A stretch of DNA of 64,000 nucleotides from NORP110 sp051251595 (lineage in GTDB: Bacteria > Pseudomonadota > Alphaproteobacteria > Rhodobacterales > Rhodobacteraceae): positions 372,001 to 436,000 of the forward strand of contig JBPOFA010000003.1 of assembly GCA_051251595.1 (NCBI GenBank), read 5' to 3'. Positions within the stretch are counted from its first letter, which is position 1. Every line of letters starts with the position of its first letter. A model generated the notes under the pieces. That model was not told where the DNA came from. It was given only the letters and a program-made list of their open reading frames with translations, and searched no databases. Below are positions 35,053-44,273 of this stretch, in pieces. Both the position numbers and the translations under genes were made by a program.

Positions 35053-35231
35053 ATCGCGTCCTCCTTGCATGACACTCAGCCGCGCGCGGGGTGACGTCAA
35101 GTCAGCTTGCGACTGAATTTCGGGGTTAATGATTATTTGCAACGAAGGTGGAGAGGTTTTAGGCACGTTTCGGTCCAGTCAACTGTTAGCAACCAGACAG
35201 ATGTACCAAGAATTGTGGCAGCTGTGCTGTG

Positions 35232-35252
35232 GTGTCGTTTCAAATACGACAT
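35232..35252. promoter_or_regulatory. palindromic site B of the Tad-like cluster
   Basis: GTGTCG-N9-CGACAT lies between the prepilin peptidase gene (stop at 35263) and the leader of the gene starting at 35052. It matches site A (52173-52193) at 16 of 21 positions, including the spacer bases AATA next to the right arm. There is no U-tract, so an operator is more likely than a terminator. Confidence 0.5.
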
Positions 35253-35262
35253 GGCAAACCGG

Positions 35263-35883
35263 TTACAGCAGCGGCCCCCCCATCCAGATCGCGACCTGCG
35301 CGGCGCCAAGCGCCGGGGCCAAGGGTAGAAAACGGTCACCCGACGCCGGTTCTGTTGTGGGCAAGAGTTTGGCTGCAAGGAACCACAGCAAGATGAACGC
35401 GCCGGTCAGGACCAGCAGGTCGGGCGCCAAGCCTGGCCCGAACCAAGCCATTGCACCGGAAAACAGCAGCACGTCCCCCGCGCCGATCCAACTGGTTTTG
35501 TTTCGCATCACAAGACTGACCAGATAAGCCACCAGGATCACGCCGATCGACGTGACCGCAAAGACCTGAAACAGTTGCGTTTGAAGTGCGGCGTGACACA
35601 GCCCCAACACGATCATCGGAATGGTCAGCAGATCGGGCACCAATCTGGTCTTGGCATCGATGGAGAACAACGCAGTCAGCCCTGAAATCAGGATCATGGA
35701 CCATATTAGTTTTGAGACTGGAACAGGACCGTCCACCAACAAAACCATCAATGCGGCAGGAACCGCAGTTGCGCAAATGTCGATCCATGCGTTCTTTGTT
35801 TCGGGTTCAAAATACCGTCCGACACTCACCCCGCAGATTGCCGCCAGCGTACCGGCCAGCAGGAAAAGCGCCCAGGAAATCAT
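35263..35883 (-). CDS. prepilin peptidase (A24 type, TadV/CpaA-like)
   Basis: 206 residues, with about six transmembrane helices and the two catalytic aspartates of A24 proteases: Asp76 in FSIDAKTRLVPD and Asp137 in the GxGD motif (IGAGDVLLF). It lacks the N-terminal methylation domain of PilD, as Tad-type peptidases do. It would cleave the leader of TadE-like pseudopilins in the same cluster, which carry a G-x4-E processing site. It follows a caspase-like gene by 3 bp, so it belongs to the same transcript. Confidence 0.85.
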   Translation of the reverse strand: MISWALFLLAGTLAAICGVSVGRYFEPETKNAWIDICATAVPAALMVLLVDGPVPVSKLIWSMILISGLTALFSIDAKTRLVPDLLTIPMIVLGLCHAALQTQLFQVFAVTSIGVILVAYLVSLVMRNKTSWIGAGDVLLFSGAMAWFGPGLAPDLLVLTGAFILLWFLAAKLLPTTEPASGDRFLPLAPALGAAQVAIWMGGPLL

Positions 35884-35886
35884 CGC

Positions 35887-37467
35887 CTATCTTTCGGACG
35901 AGAAGAACGGGAAGATTGCAACATTTGGCGTCGACGGCATGCCCTGGATGGCGGCTGATAGCTGATCCCAGATTTGTCTGGAATCTGTGCTGCCGTCATA
36001 GCTGCTTAGGACCCGGCGCAAGACTGCGGGGTTATGTTCTGTTTCGATGGCGACCACATGATCGGCGCCGTATGGTGCCGAAATCTGAAACCCCAGGTTC
36101 AAACGATCCGTTGCCGGGCTTTCAAGCGGATCATCGAAACCGTTCGCGGCAAGATGCAATGGGTAGAGAAAGGCAAGTTCCCCGTTGGAGCTGATATTGA
36201 ACAGCGTCACATATCGCGTGCTGCGCCCGGCGACCTGTATCGTTATGGGGTCGCCGTCGAAATAATTCCGGTCGCCGTCTTCAAACAACATTTCAAGCGC
36301 GCCATTGCCGACCAACCCCTGCAAGTGTTGGGCCAGTCGATATTTATCAATGACAGCGGCCAGACGTTCTGGCGCGTCGCGCATTTCGCCATCTCCAAAT
36401 GTTGCCACCCGATCCCCGGCAGAGGTTAACACAACGCCGGTGGAACTGTTGATCCGCAGATCTGCGGCTTCAGCGGTCGGGCTTTCCACTGTGTTTGGGG
36501 GCAGGGCGACGGCGGCGGACTCCCAGTAAACTGAAACGGGTGTGTTCGGGTCGATTTGGCTGAGCGCGGTTTTGCCATCGGCGGCAGGCTGGGTCGGTGC
36601 CACGGCTGCCACAGACAGGATAACGTCATCCCCTGATCCACGGTGCTGGACCTGGGGGCTTTGAATGCCCTGCGAAATGCCTCTGACCCGTCGACGCACA
36701 TATTCTTCGACTTCACTTTTTGTCAGGGCGCCGTTTTGGTCCTTATCAGCCTTTCCCCGCAGGCTTTCCGCAAAAGCATAGCTGAGCGCACCGCGGGCCT
36801 GTCCTTCGATCATGAATTCGGGAACTTTGTCGGCCTCTCCGACGGCGGCAAGAAACAGCGCGACATCGTCGTCGCCGTCATTCTTCAACGTATTTGGGGG
36901 CGGGGGCGGCAATGGGTCATCTGCGATTTTGCCGTTCGAAAAATAGCGATAGCCAAGGACGGGGTTGATTGTGCGCGCAACTGTACCGGAATGACAGGCA
37001 TCCGCCACGAATATGACGTTGCGCCCGGGGGTCAGGGCGATCAGTTCGGCGATTTCATCGTCGCGAATACGTTCGCCTGCAGCCTGCCCAAATGGCGAAA
37101 ACCCCGCCAATAGCAATGTCTCATCCCGACCGTCTTCTTCGTTGCCCTTGAAATGCTCAGGCTCGTTAGAGCCATGGCCGGCATAGGTCACGATCAACTG
37201 ATCGCCATCCTTCATTTTCGCAGCGATAGAGCGCCAGTTTGACAGGAAGGCCGCACGCGTTGCCTGTTCGTCCACCAATTTTGTGACAGTCACATCCAAA
37301 CCGCGCATCGCGTCGGCGATGTCATTGGCGTCATTCACGGCACCATCCAGATCGGGGATGTTGTCATATTCATCGATGCCAACAACAAGGCCGTAGGTCT
37401 GTGAGGCCAGGGCCGGGCCCGTTCCCAGGCACAGACACAAGCATATCGAGGATAAGAACGCGCGCAT
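35887..37467 (-). CDS. exported caspase-like protease with EF-hand loop and DUF4384-type domain
   Basis: 526 residues: signal peptide (cleaved near ALA|SQT), a C14 caspase-type domain with the catalytic dyad His98 (VTYAGHGS) and Cys158 (FVADACHSG), a calcium-binding-like EF-hand loop at 241-252 (DKDQNGALTKSE), and a C-terminal domain with YVTLFNISSNGELAFLYPL, typical of DUF4384. Known bacterial caspases cut after Arg/Lys or Asp and may need calcium. ATG 37467 was preferred over the TTG two codons earlier. It lies between the OmpA and prepilin peptidase genes, each within a few bases. A periplasmic processing role in the Tad-like system is inferred. Confidence 0.85.
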   Translation of the reverse strand: MRAFLSSICLCLCLGTGPALASQTYGLVVGIDEYDNIPDLDGAVNDANDIADAMRGLDVTVTKLVDEQATRAAFLSNWRSIAAKMKDGDQLIVTYAGHGSNEPEHFKGNEEDGRDETLLLAGFSPFGQAAGERIRDDEIAELIALTPGRNVIFVADACHSGTVARTINPVLGYRYFSNGKIADDPLPPPPPNTLKNDGDDDVALFLAAVGEADKVPEFMIEGQARGALSYAFAESLRGKADKDQNGALTKSEVEEYVRRRVRGISQGIQSPQVQHRGSGDDVILSVAAVAPTQPAADGKTALSQIDPNTPVSVYWESAAVALPPNTVESPTAEAADLRINSSTGVVLTSAGDRVATFGDGEMRDAPERLAAVIDKYRLAQHLQGLVGNGALEMLFEDGDRNYFDGDPITIQVAGRSTRYVTLFNISSNGELAFLYPLHLAANGFDDPLESPATDRLNLGFQISAPYGADHVVAIETEHNPAVLRRVLSSYDGSTDSRQIWDQLSAAIQGMPSTPNVAIFPFFSSER

Positions 37468-37475
37468 GGTCAAAC

Positions 37476-38375
37476 CTAGTTTTCCTGAAAAGCGACGCGG
37501 CGGGCGATGCGGAAATACTCTTCTGAATCGGGTTCGATGCCTTCTGGTGGTTCCGGCAGCTGGCTTTCGCCATAGCCGAACACTTCGATTTCGCCTGAAA
37601 ACCCGTTGGCCAGCAAATGCTCTTTCAGGGCGTTTGCACGCGCCTCGGACAGGTCTTCGTTATAAAGTTCGTCACCACGTGGATCCGTATGACCCGACAG
37701 CCGCAAAGAGCTGGGCGCAGATTCCAAAAGATGTGCAACCAACACGTCGGCATATGTTGCCCCCATCTCATCAAACTCTGTCGAGTTATATTCAAAGGTG
37801 ATGGGCAGGGGCACTTCTTCTACAGAAAATCCGCGGATTTTTGTCTCAAAGATACCGCCAACATTGCCGGACCGGGTGCGTGGCATTTCGACAGGGGCGT
37901 CCGCAAGAGCCATGGACGCAGAGGCCAATTGGTAGAGTTCCGCAATTTCGCTTTCTTCCGCCTCGTGGCTTGGGTCGCCGTCAATCAGCTCATTTATGGC
38001 CAGCTGAAAATTGGTCGCTGCCGTGCTGTAGTTCTTTTCGGACCAGAACAGGTGACCAAGCTCATAATAGCTGCGCCAGTGTTTTTCATATCCCAAGGCG
38101 GTTTGCAGATTGTCCCGTTTTTCGGTGTTAGAACTGGCGGCCATGGCCGATAGAAATGCATCACGTGCCAAATAATCGGCCACCCATTCACGGATCGCAT
38201 CATCGCAGCCAGCGTTGACAGAGATTTCTTCATAAAGCGCAGTGGCTTTGGGCACATCATCCGCTTGGACCGCGGCAACCACATCATCATATTGCGCGCA
38301 AGCCATGGCGGCGCCGGACAAGGTGATGCTGGCGATAAATGTCAGTCCCAAAACTGATTTTTGCGTCCCAATCAT
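37476..38375 (-). CDS. OmpA-domain periplasmic/outer-membrane protein
   Basis: 299 residues with a signal peptide (ending GAAMA|CAQ, where Cys at the cleavage point leaves open a lipoprotein), an alpha-helical TPR-like middle (about 35-165) and a C-terminal OmpA peptidoglycan-binding domain: ITFEYNSTEFDEMG, LSGHTDPRGDELYNEDLSEARANAL and the Arg-rich end. OmpA domains anchor envelope machines to the cell wall. It is co-transcribed with the two caspase-like genes. In a system lacking a visible secretin it may be the only outer-envelope anchor. Confidence 0.8.
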   Translation of the reverse strand: MIGTQKSVLGLTFIASITLSGAAMACAQYDDVVAAVQADDVPKATALYEEISVNAGCDDAIREWVADYLARDAFLSAMAASSNTEKRDNLQTALGYEKHWRSYYELGHLFWSEKNYSTAATNFQLAINELIDGDPSHEAEESEIAELYQLASASMALADAPVEMPRTRSGNVGGIFETKIRGFSVEEVPLPITFEYNSTEFDEMGATYADVLVAHLLESAPSSLRLSGHTDPRGDELYNEDLSEARANALKEHLLANGFSGEIEVFGYGESQLPEPPEGIEPDSEEYFRIARRVAFQEN

Positions 38376-38411
38376 GTTTTCATTCCTTTCGATCCAGAAC
38401 AGGAAAACCTG

Positions 38412-39872
38412 TTACCGAGTTATGTCATAAGGCAGATAGGCGGCAGACCATCTGATCGGGTCTGTGCCTGTTGTTCTTGCCTGCAACTGTAGCAATTCTT
38501 GTGCAATTTCATAAAGATACTGGCCAGCATTCGGGATAGCGCCGCCGGCCAAATCCGCGGGAAGAACTGATTTCAACGCGGGCAAATCATCTTCGACGAA
38601 CAGTCCCAGCAAGAAACCTTTCCCGGCGGGTTCGCTGACCCGAATTTGCAGGGCGTTGCCGTTCTTTGACTTTCCGTTCGGGATCGCCAAAGTGTCGCCA
38701 GCTGCCATGCGCGTCGCGCCGTCCTGAGACAGGGGCGAGGGGTAAATCTGCACCAGCTCTCCGTTTGGGTTCACGTCCAACAGCACCAAACTGCCCGCGC
38801 GATTTGCATTTACGGCAAAGCTGACGATGTCGCCGACCTTCAGGGTCTCGCCGTTGTTGATGGCCAGGGTCAGGCCTGCGTCGTTGGACGGGCTGAAGAG
38901 GTCTGTCACAAATCCAAGTGTTTCTTTATACCCGGCAGGTGTTCCATCCAGCGAAGGGCCGGGGTCAATTTCAGGGGCAACAACCGGCTGCGCCTTTTCC
39001 TTGCCCGCCACGCCGTCCACGCGACCGCCAAAGACGGGTGTCAGGCCAAGTTGCGTCGCTGCGCATTCCGGGGTCTTGGCGCACCAGTCGGCGCTTTGCG
39101 AACGAACATAGCCAAGCAGTTCTGCATTTGTGACCGTGCCGTTGGCGTTTGCATCGGCCAAACGATCTCCGATGCCGGAAATAAACGCCCGCGTGAACAC
39201 GCCGCCATTCTGGTCTTCCCAGGCATATTGACCCGGGGCTGTGGCGTTCCAAATGGTACGTTCGGCTTTTCCGGTGCCAAAGGGATGAATTTCCCCAGCC
39301 TCCGGGGCGCTGACAGAGGGACCTTCGCGTTCCTGCCCCCGCGTTGTTGGGCCGACTGTCCCCATAAGATCAATAGAAAGACCCTCAAACGATGTATCTG
39401 TGATGACGGTTACTTTTCGATCCGCGATAATATCCAGAATGTCGGCAATGGCGTCCTGCGGGATTTTCCCCAGAACGCTGTCGCCGTCAAACGCAATCAG
39501 AACGTCATTTCCTTTGTTCTGCGTATCGGCAGAGCGCGGCGCAAGTGTTCCGCCCAAACCGGCGAAATAAAAGACAACGCGATCGCCTTCTTTCGTTTCG
39601 GAAACCAGTTTGTCGATCAGCACAGTCATGATTGCATCAGAACTGGCCTGATCGTTTAGCAATACCGTTATTTCTGTTGGGTCATAATTCCAGTGTTCTT
39701 GTAAAAAACCGGCAAAAGCCTGTGCGTCTGAAGTCGCAGATTGCAGGGGCTGGGCAAGACCCAGTGCCGAATAATCATCGATGCCGATGACCAGGGCGCG
39801 GTCTGCGGCCTGCGCTTGGAACGCCGCCAAGGACGTGGTTGCGGCCAGAGCAAATGTTGCGAGACGGTTCAT
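38412..39872 (-). CDS. exported pseudo-caspase with EF-hand loop and DUF4384-type domain
   Basis: 486 residues with the same plan as the protein at 35887: signal peptide (QAQA|ADR), caspase-like domain beginning RALVIGIDDYSALG, an EF-hand loop at 240-251 (DANANGTVTNAE) and a DUF4384-type end (GSLVLLDVNPNGELVQIYPSP). Both catalytic residues are missing: the GHG motif reads FAGLGG (Leu106) and the DxCxxG motif reads DTSFEG (Ser161). It should therefore be proteolytically inactive, perhaps a regulator or decoy of the active paralogue. Its start overlaps the stop of the pseudokinase gene by 4 bp. Confidence 0.8.
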   Translation of the reverse strand: MNRLATFALAATTSLAAFQAQAADRALVIGIDDYSALGLAQPLQSATSDAQAFAGFLQEHWNYDPTEITVLLNDQASSDAIMTVLIDKLVSETKEGDRVVFYFAGLGGTLAPRSADTQNKGNDVLIAFDGDSVLGKIPQDAIADILDIIADRKVTVITDTSFEGLSIDLMGTVGPTTRGQEREGPSVSAPEAGEIHPFGTGKAERTIWNATAPGQYAWEDQNGGVFTRAFISGIGDRLADANANGTVTNAELLGYVRSQSADWCAKTPECAATQLGLTPVFGGRVDGVAGKEKAQPVVAPEIDPGPSLDGTPAGYKETLGFVTDLFSPSNDAGLTLAINNGETLKVGDIVSFAVNANRAGSLVLLDVNPNGELVQIYPSPLSQDGATRMAAGDTLAIPNGKSKNGNALQIRVSEPAGKGFLLGLFVEDDLPALKSVLPADLAGGAIPNAGQYLYEIAQELLQLQARTTGTDPIRWSAAYLPYDITR

Positions 39873-42475
39873 TTCCAGGCCTCCAGATCACGGGCGCAGC
39901 GAAAGCCAAAGTCAACGCCGGGCGCGTTGCCAGGCACCGAAAGCCGCGCGGCGATACGCAGATCACCGGGGTTGGCCGTGTTCCAGGATCCGCCTTTCAG
40001 CACCGCCCCGTCTTCGGCCAAAACCCATTCACGTGCGTTGCCCGATAGCCCGACAATTCCATCCGGTGTCGTTGCAAGCGCTGCGACAACGGATTGTGGT
40101 AAACGGTTTTGTGGGGCAGGTGATCCGCGCCAGATGACAGCATCGGCGGACCAACTGCCCCACGGAAAGACGCGATCTGCACCGCCGCGTGCGGCGTTTT
40201 CCCATTCTGCTTCGGTGGGGAGACGGCCAGAAGCCCAAGAACAATATGCAGTCGCGTCTTTCATAGACACGTTTGTAACAGGCAAATCGGGGGCTGTTTG
40301 GAACGTCGTATTTTTTCCGTTAGGCGTTGACCAGGTATAGGCCCCATCAATAAACCGCGCCTCTCCGCTGCTGCTGAGAGCTACGACACGGCCATTTTCT
40401 TCGGCTTCGGTCACATAAGATGTTTCGACGATGAACCGGGCAAAATCGGCGGCGCTGACCTCTGTTTTATCGATTTCGTACGGGGTCAGCGAAACGGTGC
40501 GGGCCGCTTCGCCTGTGTCGCGCTCGGACGGGCAATTGGCTTTGGCGATCGGGGCGTGATCCAAACACAGTTGAACCGCGGCAGCCAGCTGGGCTGGGTC
40601 CGATCCAATTTGCACGTCAATCGGGGCATCGCCGCTTTCAACGGGTGCTGCGTTTGTTTGACTGTTTTGATAGGCGCGAAACGCTGCGGCGTAGATTTCG
40701 CTCGCCTCGCCAAAAGCATTGTTATCAAAGGCCGCATCGGCGCGTTTTTGCAAACCGTTCGCCAAAATGAAGGATGCATTTTCAGGATTGCCGGCGTCCT
40801 TTGCCGCATTGGCGTCGCGGCGCGCAGATACGGCGGCAGTGCGCAAGCCTTCAAAAAGAGCGTTGAACCCTGAACCGGCCTCTGTCCAGCCTTGAGCGGC
40901 GCGTTCCAGATGGCCGGTTTCGTAATCCTTTGCGGCTTGGCTGGCTTTGCCTTCAGCGCCTGCAAATTCAGGAAATGACCCAGCACCCGCCAATGTGGCT
41001 GCGGATTGTGACGCAGCTGTCTTTGTTTGCGCGGCCAGAGCCTCTTTTTGGATGCTGTCAATCAGCTCCAACGTTGCTGCCGCATGCTCTGCGGCCTGTC
41101 CGGCACTTGTTTGGGCCGGGCTGGGATCCCCGGCAGAAAGGGCCGCATCGGCTTGCTCTAGCGCCTCACTCGCGGCGGCAAAACGGTCAGAGCTGGCGCC
41201 GGATGCGTTTGCCGCCCCAGCAAGGCGGGCCTGGGTCACCAGGACTTCGGCATTGCGCAATGCCATATGAGCGGCGCTGCTTGCATCCAGTTTTGCCTGA
41301 AGCTCTGCCACGCTCAATGCATGCGCATCGACTTCACTTGCCAGTTCGGATTGCGCCAAGGCCAGTTCATTCTTTGCACCCGTCAATTGATTGACCGCAA
41401 CCCGTAGCGTGCCATCCAGACGGTCAGCTTCCAGATAGAAATAAACAGCCGCGCCTGTGGCAACGGCAAATCCGCCGAACAAGGCCAAAGCCGTCGCCTT
41501 GGTAACACCGCCGGCAGCCGCCGGGGGCGGGGGGGCCTGATAGATTGGCGCGGCCTGCGCCGGCGCGTCCACACCGGCGGGGACATCCCCAACATTTGGA
41601 TTGCTCACGATAGAACGGAACGCCTTGCGAACGGCCTCTGCCGATGAATAGGCGCTGGAATTTGGCAGGCGGTCTGTCATCCGGGCCAACAAACGCGCGA
41701 TTTGGTCGCCGCTGGCATGGCCTTCAGGGAACAGCGCGGCGGCGTCCGGGGCTTCGGTAACTTCACCCAAGATGGCCGAAACGATTTGTTCCGCGTCGTC
41801 AATGTCTTTGGACCCTGTCAAAACCTTGCGCGCACCGCCAGGCCCCAGCAAAAGGCGATACCCGATCATCCCCGCCGCATGAATGTCATCTGCAAATCTG
41901 GGCTGCGAGCTATTGATCACATGGCGAGATTGATAAGCAGGGGGTTGGGTTGTCACCTTGGTTGTTCGGTCTGCGCAAAAGGTGAAATCGCACAGGCGCA
42001 GCCCGCCCTGTGGATCTTCGCGACGCACGGCTTTGGGTTGCAGATTGCCATGCACAATACCCGCCCCATGCAGGTCGGCCAGGCCGTCCAGGATTTCATC
42101 AAAGATCTGCAGTTTGACGTCAATGTCGCGGGTTTCCAGCGCATCATCAAACACATCTACCGGACAAGACAAAACTGCCAATGCTGGGGTTTTCTTGAAC
42201 GCACGGGTCGTCATCCTGCGTTCAACGGATTGCAACCGTTGAGAGCTTAGCTTTTCATAGGCCTCAAACTGCTTTGAAATGCTTTCACATGCCGCCTCAT
42301 CGCGCGAGACGTTGTAACTGGCCGTGTAAATATCAACCGGCGATCCGTTTTGTTTTCGGATCCCTTCCAAGACTGCGCAATCCCCGACCGTCTGGCGTAA
42401 AGAAACACCATTGAAATATTGTCCAAGCGCGTCCTGAAGACGTGCGTCGATTACATTATTGGCATTGTCAGTCAT
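39869..42475 (-). CDS. pseudokinase - transmembrane - coiled-coil - FGE/sulfatase-modifying-factor protein
   Basis: 868 residues. Residues 1-300 resemble a Ser/Thr kinase, but the catalytic loop HRDLKPxN reads VHGNLQPKAV (Asp replaced by Asn144), the Gly-rich loop is missing and DFG reads DFT, so it is probably inactive. A transmembrane helix lies at about 335-355 (ATALALFGGFAVATGAAVYF), followed by an Ala-rich coiled coil (370-560). The C-terminal 220 residues form an FGE-sulfatase domain (LTPYEIDKTEVSAADFARFI, LPTEAEWENAARGG, GNAREWV, RCAR). Kinase-FGE proteins such as Pkn1/PpkA-type regulators control secretion systems. It follows the FHA protein gene, a likely partner. Confidence 0.8.
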   Translation of the reverse strand: MTDNANNVIDARLQDALGQYFNGVSLRQTVGDCAVLEGIRKQNGSPVDIYTASYNVSRDEAACESISKQFEAYEKLSSQRLQSVERRMTTRAFKKTPALAVLSCPVDVFDDALETRDIDVKLQIFDEILDGLADLHGAGIVHGNLQPKAVRREDPQGGLRLCDFTFCADRTTKVTTQPPAYQSRHVINSSQPRFADDIHAAGMIGYRLLLGPGGARKVLTGSKDIDDAEQIVSAILGEVTEAPDAAALFPEGHASGDQIARLLARMTDRLPNSSAYSSAEAVRKAFRSIVSNPNVGDVPAGVDAPAQAAPIYQAPPPPAAAGGVTKATALALFGGFAVATGAAVYFYLEADRLDGTLRVAVNQLTGAKNELALAQSELASEVDAHALSVAELQAKLDASSAAHMALRNAEVLVTQARLAGAANASGASSDRFAAASEALEQADAALSAGDPSPAQTSAGQAAEHAAATLELIDSIQKEALAAQTKTAASQSAATLAGAGSFPEFAGAEGKASQAAKDYETGHLERAAQGWTEAGSGFNALFEGLRTAAVSARRDANAAKDAGNPENASFILANGLQKRADAAFDNNAFGEASEIYAAAFRAYQNSQTNAAPVESGDAPIDVQIGSDPAQLAAAVQLCLDHAPIAKANCPSERDTGEAARTVSLTPYEIDKTEVSAADFARFIVETSYVTEAEENGRVVALSSSGEARFIDGAYTWSTPNGKNTTFQTAPDLPVTNVSMKDATAYCSWASGRLPTEAEWENAARGGADRVFPWGSWSADAVIWRGSPAPQNRLPQSVVAALATTPDGIVGLSGNAREWVLAEDGAVLKGGSWNTANPGDLRIAARLSVPGNAPGVDFGFRCARDLEAWK

Positions 42476-42498
42476 AAATCAGATCCCAAATTTTGCAG

Positions 42499-43353
42499 TT
42501 ATCGTCGTCGATCCGCTATTTCTAAAGTGGCGAGGTCAGACCGTGTTGCAGAAAGAATAGGACATTTTCCCGTGCCGACGGGCAAAACGTTTTCTAAACG
42601 ACGTAATGTGTCTGCGGCCTGCAGATAGTCTTTTTCATTGGCCAGAAAATGCGCCTTGGCGATGTCTTTCTTGATCGAACGTGCCAGGTCCTCATAGACT
42701 TCACCGGCGCGGGCCGGATCACTGGTTTGAACAATGATATATTCCTGAAACAAGGCATCGGGCGCCGATTTTGAAACGCGCACGGGCAATAAGGATTTGC
42801 TTTGTTCTATTCCGGTGGTCAGGCACACATCCAAAGATGGCTCTATCGCCTGACTGCCGACAAACCAGCCAGCGGTTTTCAAAGATGCGCCTGACCGCTT
42901 GGTGTCGGAATTCAGCGCAAACAGGATCATACCGAAGGCCAGCACCATCATCCCCATGATTGGCAGCGCGACTGCCATTGGGACTTCTTTCTTTTCTGCC
43001 GTATCGCTCGCGGCATCTTCGGTTTGCGGGGCGGGCGCGCGCATGACATCAATTCGCGTGTCTGCGCCCAAGCGAAACCACATCCCGGCGCGCACTGTCC
43101 CGGTTCTGGGATTGCCGCGGTCAACAGCCGTGCGACCGCGATCAGAGGTGAAATATTCCCAGGTTTTCGCGCCGGGTTGCCGGATGAATGTCAGATGCTC
43201 GGACACCACACTGCTGCTGCCAAGCTGCAGATCGTCGCTTGTCCCGCTGCCGACTGTGATCCGCTCTCCGGTCAAAAAAGCAGAGCTTTCCAGATCGACG
43301 CCTTCGGTGACCTCTATCTTGAGGCCCTGCGCTGTAAGAAAGGAAAATGCCAT
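42499..43353 (-). CDS. membrane-anchored FHA-domain protein
   Basis: 284 residues from ATG 43353, which shares one base with the TadC stop codon. Residues about 15-105 form an FHA phosphothreonine-binding domain (ITVGSGTSDDLQL ... SVVSEHLTF), although the usual Arg of the G-R-S motif is not obvious. After a linker comes a transmembrane helix (VALPIMGMMVLAFGMILFAL, about 130-150), then a periplasmic part of about 130 residues with one or two helices and a Cys pair. Coupling of FHA and kinase-like proteins is known from type VI secretion control; here it sits in a Tad-like operon. Confidence 0.75.
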   Translation of the reverse strand: MAFSFLTAQGLKIEVTEGVDLESSAFLTGERITVGSGTSDDLQLGSSSVVSEHLTFIRQPGAKTWEYFTSDRGRTAVDRGNPRTGTVRAGMWFRLGADTRIDVMRAPAPQTEDAASDTAEKKEVPMAVALPIMGMMVLAFGMILFALNSDTKRSGASLKTAGWFVGSQAIEPSLDVCLTTGIEQSKSLLPVRVSKSAPDALFQEYIIVQTSDPARAGEVYEDLARSIKKDIAKAHFLANEKDYLQAADTLRRLENVLPVGTGKCPILSATRSDLATLEIADRRR

Positions 43354-44273
43354 CAAAAGAACCCCTGTCCGCGAATACTGACAATTGTTGGCGCAAGGGC
43401 CGCCAAAATGATGCCGCTCATCATCAGGAACACTGGAAAGATGATGTTGGTTTTCAGACGTTCCGCCGTGCGGTTGGCCATTTCCTCACGCAAAAAGCGC
43501 AGCTCTTCGGCCTGATCGGTATAGAACTGTTCAGCTTCCCCGCTGGACCGTTCCCCTTGTGCCAGGTTCTTGAGGATCGTTTTAACGCTGGTGGGTTGAA
43601 CGCGATCGATCATGCTGAACAAAGCGCCCTCAAAACTGGTGGAATCCGCCTCTTTTGCAGTGATTGCGATTTCCCGGGACAGGGCTGTGCCCGGTGAGGC
43701 CTCGACATATTTGGCAAGTGATTTTCTAGGGGTCCCACCCGCCTGAACCACCAAAACCGCCAAATCGAGGAAGAACGGAAATTCTCTTTCCAGTTCATCT
43801 GAATGGCGCGCTGCATTCGCGCGTACATCCTGGATCAGAAAGCCACCAACCCCAATGATGGTCACCAAAAACCATCGCAGCCCCGAACCAAAAGCGGTGC
43901 CGACATCGGTGCCGCCGATGACAGAGGTTGCAAAGAAGAACGCACCAAGCGTCATGGAAATGGCAAAGCTCAGCACGATGACGGCGGCCAAATATTGTTG
44001 CCCGTTCACGCCGCCATAGGGACGCCCGGCATAGGTCAGCTGTTGATCCAGCCAATCCGCCAAGCCGGGGAAGGGGCGTCCAAGTTCAGAAAAGGACGTG
44101 CCGATTGACCGAATAACCCGCGCGGTTTGATCGCGTGTCTCAGATTGCGCGTCAAATTCATCCGCGACGCGATCGGTCGATGCAGTCAGCCAATTTGCGA
44201 CAATTAATCCGATGAAAAGCGTGCCAAGCCCAATAAGACTAGCGATCACCATGGTGAGAATTTGAGGGGTCAT
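43353..44273 (-). CDS. tadC: TadC, type II secretion F-domain inner-membrane protein
   Basis: 306 residues. The cytoplasmic F domain in the middle (RHSDELEREFPFFLDLAVLVVQAGGTPRKSL ... RVQPTSVKTILKNLAQGERSSGEAEQFYTDQAEELRF) and flanking transmembrane segments at both ends are those of TadC/GspF-type platform proteins, which couple the CpaF ATPase to pilus assembly. It follows TadB with a 4-bp overlap, the standard order of tad operons. Confidence 0.9.
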   Translation of the reverse strand: MTPQILTMVIASLIGLGTLFIGLIVANWLTASTDRVADEFDAQSETRDQTARVIRSIGTSFSELGRPFPGLADWLDQQLTYAGRPYGGVNGQQYLAAVIVLSFAISMTLGAFFFATSVIGGTDVGTAFGSGLRWFLVTIIGVGGFLIQDVRANAARHSDELEREFPFFLDLAVLVVQAGGTPRKSLAKYVEASPGTALSREIAITAKEADSTSFEGALFSMIDRVQPTSVKTILKNLAQGERSSGEAEQFYTDQAEELRFLREEMANRTAERLKTNIIFPVFLMMSGIILAALAPTIVSIRGQGFF

